Assembly: GCF_026153515.1 (NCBI RefSeq)
Contig: NZ_CP110644.1
Location: forward strand, 5,645,501 to 5,709,500
From: Pseudomonas sp. KU26590
Lineage (GTDB): Bacteria; Pseudomonadota; Gammaproteobacteria; Pseudomonadales; Pseudomonadaceae
DNA: 64,000 nt
Direction of reading: 5' to 3'
Made by a program: the position numbers and the translations under genes. A model generated the notes under the pieces. That model did not search any database, was not told the DNA's origin, and was given only the letters and a program-made list of their open reading frames with translations. Within the stretch, counting starts at the first letter, position 1. Every line of letters starts with the position of its first letter. This document shows positions 57,786 through 64,000 of this stretch, piece after piece.

Positions 57786-59024
57786 ATGACATCACAACCC
57801 CCCTCAAGCACCCAGACAGTCGCCATCATTGGCGGAGGGCCTACCGGCCTTATGGCCGCTGAAGTGCTGAGCCAGGCGGGGTTCAAGGTGGATCTCTACG
57901 ACGCCATGCCTTCGGTGGGGCGCAAGTTTTTGCTGGCAGGGGTGGGCGGCATGAACATCACCCACTCCGAACCGTCGCCTGCGTTCGTTTCCCGCTACGC
58001 CGAACGCGCCCCGGTGATCGCACCAATGCTGCGCAGCTTCGGCGCCCAGGCGCTGTGTGAATGGATTCACGGCTTGGGTATCCAGACCTTCGTCGGCAGC
58101 TCGGGCCGCGTGTTCCCCACCGACATGAAAGCCGCGCCACTGCTGCGCGCCTGGCTCAAGCGCCTGCGTGAGTCCGGCGTCGTTATCCACACCCGCCATC
58201 GGTGGCTGGGCTGGAATGCCGACAACACGTTAAGGATCGCCGGTCCCGATGGCGAACTGGCGCTGAACCCTGCCGCCACGCTGTTGGCGTTGGGCGGAGC
58301 GAGCTGGTCGCGGCTGGGTTCGGACGGTGCGTGGGTGCCGCTGCTGGAACAACACGGCGTCAAGATCGCGCCGCTACAGGCCGCCAATTGCGGGTTCGAA
58401 GTGTCGGCCTGGAGCGAACTGTTGCGCAGCAAGTTCGCCGGCGCGCCACTGAAGAACATCGCGATGGGCCTGCAAGGGCAAACCCTGCGACTGGGCGAAT
58501 GCGTGATCACCCAGACCGGCGTGGAGGGCAGCCTCGTTTACGCCCTGTCTGCGCAGATCCGTGAAGCGATCAATCATTTGGGCTCGGCCACCGTCGAGAT
58601 CGATTTGCTGCCTGGCAAAACCGCCGCCGAGGTGCACAAGGCCCTGAGCAAGCCGCGCGGTTCACGCTCGATGTCCAAGCACCTGCATAGCCAATTGGGC
58701 CTCGATGGCGTGAAGGCAGCGCTGTTGCGTGAGCTCACGCCCGCTGCGACCTTTAATGAGCCAGCCCAGCTCGCCCTCTCGATCAAGGCCCTGCCGCTGA
58801 CACTGATCACGCCGCGCCCGCTGGATGAAGCCATCAGCACGGCGGGCGGGGTGAGGTTCGAAGCGCTGAACGAGCAACTGATGATTCCGTCGATGTCCGG
58901 CGTGTTCTGCGCTGGCGAGATGCTCGACTGGGAAGCGCCCACCGGCGGCTATTTGCTCACTGCCTGTTTCGCCAGCGGCCGCGCGGCAGGGCTGGGGATG
59001 GTTGACTGGTTGCGCCGCAACTAA
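57786..59024 (+). CDS. BaiN/RdsA-like NAD(P)/FAD flavoprotein (TIGR03862 type)
   Basis: 412 residues from ATG 57786. The dinucleotide-binding VAIIGGGPTGLMAAEVL (GxGxxG, about 13-29) and GRKFLLAGVGGMNITHSE are characteristic of this HI0933-like group, as is the C-terminal GVFCAGEMLDWEAPTGGYLLTACFASGRAAG. The physiological reaction is unknown for most members. An upstream in-frame ATG at 57750 would extend it into the conserved-element region without similarity. Confidence 0.92.
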   Translation: MTSQPPSSTQTVAIIGGGPTGLMAAEVLSQAGFKVDLYDAMPSVGRKFLLAGVGGMNITHSEPSPAFVSRYAERAPVIAPMLRSFGAQALCEWIHGLGIQTFVGSSGRVFPTDMKAAPLLRAWLKRLRESGVVIHTRHRWLGWNADNTLRIAGPDGELALNPAATLLALGGASWSRLGSDGAWVPLLEQHGVKIAPLQAANCGFEVSAWSELLRSKFAGAPLKNIAMGLQGQTLRLGECVITQTGVEGSLVYALSAQIREAINHLGSATVEIDLLPGKTAAEVHKALSKPRGSRSMSKHLHSQLGLDGVKAALLRELTPAATFNEPAQLALSIKALPLTLITPRPLDEAISTAGGVRFEALNEQLMIPSMSGVFCAGEMLDWEAPTGGYLLTACFASGRAAGLGMVDWLRRN

Positions 59025-59047
59025 GGCTAGGCGCAACGATTGGGGAT

Positions 59048-60223
59048 TCACGCTGCGCGATCAACCTGCGGCTCCAAGCCTCCGCCAATGCCCTGATTGT
59101 CCAGCGCCTTGCCCTGGGATCGCCCGGCCGTCCGCTTGCCCAACTCGACGCCCTTCACCTCGATGTACGTGTGAGCCAGGGCAGCGAGGCCAATCGCCAC
59201 GAGGGTCACGGCAACCACCAGCGCGGTGTTGCCCAGTCCTGAACCGGTGTCCATGAAACGCTGGCCGTTGATCATGGGCGCCAGGTCGCGGCCCGTGAGC
59301 TTCTGCGCCACGATGAACACCGTCGACAGGCAAAACAGCAGCGCGGCGTGGGTCATGTAGATGGAATACGACAACCTGCCCAGCAGCCTGAACACGCCGG
59401 TTTTCAGGAACGTCGATACCAGCCCGGCCTCGAACGCAAACACCAGCACCAGTACGCAGAACATCAGACTGGCAATGGGCGAGCGATGGCTGTAGTCGTT
59501 CATCACCATCCAGTACGTTGTGCCCGTCAGCGCCACTTCGAGCACCGTCATTAGCCAGCGCACCGGCACGAATCGGTCGCGAATCAGCAGGTAAGCCAGG
59601 TACGTGATATTGCCGGCAAAGAAGCAGGACAAACCCAGCATCGCCCGCCAGACCAGCGGTTCGTTTTCGCTGAAGATCATCGTGAATGCGACGACGGTCA
59701 CGCAGGCAAACATCAGAAAGCGGCTTCTCAACGAAAGCAGGCACAGCGCGCCGAACAGCATGTAGATGTAGAACTCGATGCTGATGCTCCACGACGGGTA
59801 GTTGAACGACATGGTTTCAGTGAGCGGTGTCCAGGCTTGCACCAGCAGCAGATTGGGCAGGATCTCTGAGGGGTCGAACAGCCCGGTGAACGGCACGTTG
59901 TTCAGAGTGAAGCCTTTCTCGTAGGCCGCCCAACGCACCCCTTCGAAAAGGATAAACACCAGCAGCATCACGATGTGCAGCGGGTACAGGCGGAACAGGC
60001 GCGAGATGACGAAACGCTTGAAGCCGAACTGCGACTTCAGGCCATAAGAGTGGGCCAGGACAAAGCCGCTGAGCACGAAGAAGAAGTTGAGTAAAATTTC
60101 TGCTCTGCGAAAAAACGGCAGCTCAATGAAAGCACCGACGACATGCAGGTGATGGAACACCACCAACAGTGCGAAGACGCCCCTGAAGCTGTCTAGCGTG
60201 GTAAATCGCTGAACTGATCCCAT
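59048..60223 (-). CDS. Acyltransferase-3 family membrane protein (OafA-like)
   Basis: 391 residues with about 10 membrane segments. TLDSFRGVFALLVVFHHLH holds the Arg and His of the family near the N-terminus; FFFVLSGFVLAHSYG and SWSISIEFYIYMLF follow. Such enzymes O-acylate cell-surface glycans or exopolysaccharides, with the acceptor unknown here. No glycan gene cluster is adjacent. ATG at 60223. Confidence 0.9.
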   Translation of the reverse strand: MGSVQRFTTLDSFRGVFALLVVFHHLHVVGAFIELPFFRRAEILLNFFFVLSGFVLAHSYGLKSQFGFKRFVISRLFRLYPLHIVMLLVFILFEGVRWAAYEKGFTLNNVPFTGLFDPSEILPNLLLVQAWTPLTETMSFNYPSWSISIEFYIYMLFGALCLLSLRSRFLMFACVTVVAFTMIFSENEPLVWRAMLGLSCFFAGNITYLAYLLIRDRFVPVRWLMTVLEVALTGTTYWMVMNDYSHRSPIASLMFCVLVLVFAFEAGLVSTFLKTGVFRLLGRLSYSIYMTHAALLFCLSTVFIVAQKLTGRDLAPMINGQRFMDTGSGLGNTALVVAVTLVAIGLAALAHTYIEVKGVELGKRTAGRSQGKALDNQGIGGGLEPQVDRAA

Positions 60224-60611
60224 GGCCCAACGTCCTGTCCTGATCGAGAAAACGCCCCTGGCGGCAGCGAAGGCTCGCGGCTTTTACACGGTAGGGGGTT
60301 GGCCGACTTATCAACAGTTGAAAGATTTCATCTCCGATAAAAACGACGGCGCAAAGATTGACGCCAGGGTTTAACGAGGCTGACCAATCGCCACGTTGAA
60401 GATCCCAGGGCTGCATCAATGGCGCCGTCCGCCAATGTTTTGTCTCCATTCAAGTTACCGCCTGGCTGCACGACCGTCGGACGATTCTGACATTCGTTTC
60501 AGATTCTCCCGAGCCTGCCGATGCATTCGTACACATGAATGTTTTGCTGGCTCCATAACAAAAACCCTCCAGCTGACGATTTCAAATATTTACGGATTCT
60601 GGAGAAATGCC
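60224..60611. other. 388-bp intergenic region between acyltransferase and mcp
   Basis: Divergent promoter region of the two genes. No repeats or small genes recognised; TTCTGGAG before 60612 is the mcp ribosome site. Confidence 0.4.
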
Positions 60612-62534
60612 ATGAACAGCTGGTTTGCGAACATCAGCGTCAACATGAAGCTGGCCCTCGGCTTCGGCGTTGTACTTGTATTAACAGCACTGCTGGCCCT
60701 GGTAGGCTGGAACAGCCTGGGCCAGATGAGCGCACGCAGCAAATGGGTGGGTGATATCACCAAGCTCAGCCAAAAGCTCACCGACCTTCGGGTGACGCGC
60801 CTGCAATACATGCTCAGCAACGGCGACGAAGTGGCCGCGCAAAGCGTTCAGACCGCGCTCGACGCCTTCAAGGCGCAGCAGCAATTTCTGCAAAAAACCT
60901 TCACTAACCCACAGAATGTTCCGCTCATCAAAACGATGGGCGAGCAGATCAGCGCTTATGAGGCCTCGTTGAAAAAAATGCGCGAGGCCTACCAGGCCAG
61001 CGCCGGAGTGCGCGATAGCATGGGCGTCGACGCGGTAAAAGCAGCCGACCTGATTGCCGCGATCAACGATGATGTGATGAAGCTCGACCCAACTGACGAA
61101 CGCCGTTTCGAGCAGTATCAGGCCGCCATTAAAGCCCGCGAAGACGTGATGCTGGTGCGCTACGAAGTGCGCGGCTACACCGCCAACGTCTCGGCCAAGA
61201 CCGAAGACACGGCGATGGGTCAGCTGACCACCGCCATTGACGGCCTCGCCCCGCTCAACGCCATGTTCGGCGGCACTCAGGCCGAACGCCTGAAGCAACT
61301 GGAGGCAGCGCTGATCGGCTATCGCAACTCGGTGCAGGGTTTCAAGCTCGCTACCGGCAATATCAATGCTGCGCGCACGGAGATGACCGAGGAACAGAGT
61401 GTCATCGTCAAGCTGGCGCAACAGCTCACTGATCTGCAGAACACCTTGGGCCAGGCCGACAGCCAGCAAGCTCGCACGCTGCAATTGGCCGGCACGCTCC
61501 TGGCGCTGATTCTCGGCACGCTGGCGGCGATCATCATTACCCGTCAGATCACCCGTCCGCTTCAACAAACACTGGCAGTGGTCGATCGCATCGCTTCTGG
61601 CGATTTGTCCCACAACATGGTCGTGACCCGCAAAGATGAACTGGGCGTTCTGCAAATGGGCATCCAGCGCATGGGCACTACGCTGCGCGAGTTGATTGGC
61701 GGCATCCGTGACAGCGTCACGCAGATTGCCAGCGCCGCCGAAGAGCTGTCGGCCGTGACCGAACAGACCAGCGCCGGGGTCAACAGCCAGAAAGTGGAAA
61801 CCGACCAGGTCGCCACCGCGATGCATGAAATGTCGGCCACTGTTCACGAAGTGGCGCGCAACGCCGAGCAGGCATCGGTCGCCGCTTCTGCCGCTGACAA
61901 GCAGGCACGCGAGGGCGACAAAGTGGTCGGTGAAGCCATCGTGCAGATTGAGAAACTGGCCAGCGAAGTGGTCCGTTCCACCGACGCGATGTCCGTGCTG
62001 GAACAGGAAAGCAACAAGATCGGCAAGGTCATGGACGTGATCAAGGCCGTCGCCGAGCAGACCAACCTGCTGGCCCTCAACGCTGCCATTGAGGCCGCGC
62101 GTGCCGGTGAAGCCGGTCGCGGTTTTGCCGTGGTCGCCGATGAGGTCCGTGGCCTGGCGCAACGCACTCAGCAATCCACCGAAGAGATCGAAGGCCTCGT
62201 CGCGGCGCTGCAGAACGGCACGCGCCAGGTCTCGGAGATCATGCTCAGCAGCCGCAACCTGACTGACAGCTCCGTTGCCCTGACCCGCAAGGCCGGTACG
62301 TCGCTGGAAAGCATTACCCAGACGGTGTCGAACATTCAGGCCATGAACCAGCAGATCGCCGCCGCTGCCGAGCAGCAAAGCTCGGTGGCTGAAGAAATCA
62401 GCCGCAGCATCGTCAACGTGCGCGACGTGTCCGAACAGACGGCCGCTGCCAGCGACGAAACCGCCGCCTCCAGCGTCGAACTCGCTCGATTGGGCAATCA
62501 GCTGCAAATGCTGGTCAGCCACTTCAAGGTATAA
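60612..62534 (+). CDS. Methyl-accepting chemotaxis protein, McpS-like with HBM sensor
   Basis: 640 residues. TM1 about 11-31 and TM2 about 296-316 enclose a ~260-residue all-helical ligand domain matching the length and pattern of the helical bimodular (HBM) sensor of P. putida McpS, which binds TCA-cycle intermediates. HAMP follows ([22 protein letters not shown]), then the signalling domain with the hairpin tip [58 protein letters not shown] closely resembles McpS. No C-terminal CheR-binding pentapeptide is seen. Ligand by analogy only. Confidence 0.93.
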   Translation: MNSWFANISVNMKLALGFGVVLVLTALLALVGWNSLGQMSARSKWVGDITKLSQKLTDLRVTRLQYMLSNGDEVAAQSVQTALDAFKAQQQFLQKTFTNPQNVPLIKTMGEQISAYEASLKKMREAYQASAGVRDSMGVDAVKAADLIAAINDDVMKLDPTDERRFEQYQAAIKAREDVMLVRYEVRGYTANVSAKTEDTAMGQLTTAIDGLAPLNAMFGGTQAERLKQLEAALIGYRNSVQGFKLATGNINAARTEMTEEQSVIVKLAQQLTDLQNTLGQADSQQARTLQLAGTLLALILGTLAAIIITRQITRPLQQTLAVVDRIASGDLSHNMVVTRKDELGVLQMGIQRMGTTLRELIGGIRDSVTQIASAAEELSAVTEQTSAGVNSQKVETDQVATAMHEMSATVHEVARNAEQASVAASAADKQAREGDKVVGEAIVQIEKLASEVVRSTDAMSVLEQESNKIGKVMDVIKAVAEQTNLLALNAAIEAARAGEAGRGFAVVADEVRGLAQRTQQSTEEIEGLVAALQNGTRQVSEIMLSSRNLTDSSVALTRKAGTSLESITQTVSNIQAMNQQIAAAAEQQSSVAEEISRSIVNVRDVSEQTAAASDETAASSVELARLGNQLQMLVSHFKV

Positions 62535-62707
62535 ACCGGCTTTATCTGCGTCGGGCGAAAAGCCGCTCGGCGCAGGCGGTGTAAGGGTTTGAAGACGAAC
62601 AGTGCGGGTGCACTGGCAAGAAAGGGATTTACTGATCCCACAATTGCCACATACTGCCCGCGCAGTTTTATTTCGTCATATTCATCTCCAACGCCGGGTT
62701 TATCTCC

Positions 62708-63499
62708 ATGACAAGAATTTTGCCTTATCTCCTCAGTGCCGCCCTCTACCTCGTTCCAGTCGCTTTTTCCCACGCCGCCACGGCCCCTGCACCTGTCCAA
62801 CTGATCGTCCTGAGTTCGGGCGGGATCATGGGCGCGTTCAAGGCTGTAGCCCCCGATTACGAACAGCGCGCCGGCGTGAAGCTGCAGGGCGAAGTGGCGC
62901 CTTCAATGGGCGCGACGCCCCAGGCCATTCCCAACCGACTCGCCCGCCATGAGCCGGCCGACGTGGTGTTGATGGTCGGTTCGGCGCTGGACAAGTTGAT
63001 CAAGGACGGCAAGGTCGATCCGAAAACCCGCGTCGATCTAGGCAAATCCTACATCGCCATGGCCGTGCGTCACGGCTCGCCGCACCCTGACATCAGCACC
63101 ATGGAAGCCTTCAAGCAGACCCTGCTGGACGCCAAAAGCATCGCCTATTCGGACAGCGCCAGCGGCGTGTACCTGTCCCGCGTGCTGTTCAGCCAGATGC
63201 ACATCGCTGACCGCATTCAGAGCAAAAGCCGCATGATCCCCGCCGAGCCCGTCGGCGAAGTCGTTGCACGAGGAGACGCCGAAATTGGCTTTCAGCAGCT
63301 GAGCGAGCTCAAGCCGGTGGACGGCATCGACATCATCGGCCTGATCCCCGACCAGGCGCAGCAGATGACCCTCTACTCCGCAGGCGTCGTAACCCAGAGC
63401 AAACACCCGGAACAGGCCAAACAGTTTCTGGAATTCTTGAGCTCAACGGCAGCCGCCCCGGCCATCAAAGCCAGCGGCCTGGACCCGATCGCGAAGTAA
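62708..63499 (+). CDS. ModA-like periplasmic substrate-binding protein
   Basis: 263 residues with a signal peptide (MTRILPYLLSAALYLVPVAFSHAA; cleavage about residue 24). The fold is that of the molybdate-binding/extracellular solute-binding family: LSSGGIMGAFKAVAPDYEQRAG, DVVLMVGSALDKLI, SIAYSDSASGVYLSRVL and EIGFQQLSEL. No permease or ATPase is adjacent. Some members of this group bind other small ligands, so molybdate is not assured. It lies 173 bp after the chemoreceptor and could feed ligand to it, a weak inference. Confidence 0.88.
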   Translation: MTRILPYLLSAALYLVPVAFSHAATAPAPVQLIVLSSGGIMGAFKAVAPDYEQRAGVKLQGEVAPSMGATPQAIPNRLARHEPADVVLMVGSALDKLIKDGKVDPKTRVDLGKSYIAMAVRHGSPHPDISTMEAFKQTLLDAKSIAYSDSASGVYLSRVLFSQMHIADRIQSKSRMIPAEPVGEVVARGDAEIGFQQLSELKPVDGIDIIGLIPDQAQQMTLYSAGVVTQSKHPEQAKQFLEFLSSTAAAPAIKASGLDPIAK

Positions 63500-63530
63500 C
63501 TGATTGGGTCAGCCGGCGACCGCAGTCAAT

Positions 63531-63617
63531 TGTAGGAGCGCGCTTGCTCGCGAAGGCGGCGTGTCAGGCAATCGATTCGTGACTGACAGATCGCGTTCGC
63601 GGGCAAGCGCGCTCCTC
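63531..63617. repeat. Inverted REP pair (BIME)
   Basis: TGTAGGAGCGCGCTTGCTCGC faces CGCGGGCAAGCGCGCTCCTC, between convergent genes. Confidence 0.85.
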
Positions 63618-63654
63618 CGCCTTTCGGCAGAAGCGGAGCCAAGGCACGCCGAGC

Positions 63655-64000
63655 TTACTTAAGCGCCAGTTCGATCAACTCACCGCGCACGTCATCACCC
63701 TCGATGTGCAGCAGGCCGACCGTGATCGGTAATTTGAAGCGACGCGGTCCGGCGCTGCCCGGGTTGATGAACAGCACGCCGTCGCGCATCTGCTGCAAGG
63801 GCCGGTGGGAGTGGCCGGTGACCACGACGCGCACCCCGTCCGGCAGCGATTGCGGCACCTCGGCCAGTATGTGGGTGGTGTAAATCGCCACATCACCGAT
63901 CCGCAAAACCGCTTCATAGGGCACGTCGCAAGCCCAGCCATCGTCGGTGTCGTTGTTGCCACGTACCACCGTGAGTGGCGCGATGGCCTTCAACGCGTCG
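63655..64000 (-). CDS. YfcE/MJ0936-family metallophosphoesterase, 5' end cut by the window
   Basis: At least 115 residues; the frame is open to the window edge. Metal-binding motifs RGNNDTDDGW (GNxD/N), TTHI and VVTGHSHRPLQQMRDGVLFINPGSAG (GHTH-type) define the Mn2+-dependent phosphodiesterase group of YfcE. The N-terminal DxH motif must lie beyond 64000. The TAA stop is at 63655. Confidence 0.9.
   Translation of the reverse strand, partial: DALKAIAPLTVVRGNNDTDDGWACDVPYEAVLRIGDVAIYTTHILAEVPQSLPDGVRVVVTGHSHRPLQQMRDGVLFINPGSAGPRRFKLPITVGLLHIEGDDVRGELIELALK

Noticed and set aside
21185..63617. Regularly recurring inverted repeats as a CRISPR array
   Set aside because: They are scattered REP/BIME elements in intergenic regions, not spaced repeats with unique spacers; no cas genes.

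Overview
The window comes from a Pseudomonas chromosome of the fluorescens/syringae type. Support comes from high GC, many Pseudomonas REP sequences (GTAGGAGCGCGCTTGCCCGC and CCCGGCTRAAGCCGGTCC types), and a gene order known from pseudomonads: morA, glyA, a CobW/YjiA GTPase, ybdD, cstA, mapZ (PilZ), radA, mscL, fpr, rlmG, cioAB. Almost all of it is ordinary core genome. No rRNA, tRNA or CRISPR array was seen.

Layout. 1-5.4 kb: a 5'-deleted mmsA remnant fused to the end of an intact omega-amino-acid:pyruvate aminotransferase, a divergent LysR regulator, an NCS2 permease and a TetR regulator. 5.5-15.2 kb: YigZ, an SDR, 8-oxoguanine deaminase, a Ca/H antiporter, an adenosine/adenine deaminase, an ArsR regulator, a Bcr/CflA exporter, a small lipoprotein and a GreA/B-like factor. 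15.2-31.7 kb: EttA, then the morA-to-rlmG block, which holds a large GGDEF/EAL protein and the c-di-GMP receptor MapZ about 5 kb apart. 31.7-41 kb: the cyanide-insensitive oxidase operon, a hydrolase, a choline-type binding protein and a three-subunit molybdenum aldehyde oxidoreductase (PaoABC type). 41-45.1 kb: a purine permease overlapping trmA, then an MFS exporter.

45.17-51.95 kb is the accessory region and the main point of interest. It holds two copies of a module: a promoter region with a palindrome, an Hcp1-family type VI secretion protein, a putative pore-forming effector with a glycine-rich hydrophobic C-terminus, and a small membrane protein that overlaps the effector stop codon and is probably its immunity protein. 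The two Hcps are nearly identical. The effectors are nearly identical up to about residue 240 and then diverge, together with their partners. Copy 1 is split by a 1.67-kb IS3-family element with a 5-bp target duplication and a canonical A_AAA_AAG frameshift site. Two more members of the membrane-protein family follow copy 2, one of them larger and much more divergent. No other T6SS genes are present, so this is an orphan hcp/effector island.

52-64 kb: YpfJ-like zinc protease, a secreted alpha/beta hydrolase, a HAD phosphatase overlapping TesB, a GNAT, an HDAC-like deacetylase, a BaiN-like flavoprotein, an acyltransferase-3, an McpS-like chemoreceptor with an HBM-type sensor, an orphan ModA-like binding protein and a truncated YfcE-like phosphoesterase at the edge.

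A second unexpected signal is non-coding. About 120 bp containing CCCACAT, CTGTGGAYAA 22 nt later and a T6 run at a fixed distance occurs three times: twice in tandem at 6.14-6.47 kb and once at 57.6 kb. It looks like a dispersed intergenic element, perhaps a structured RNA.
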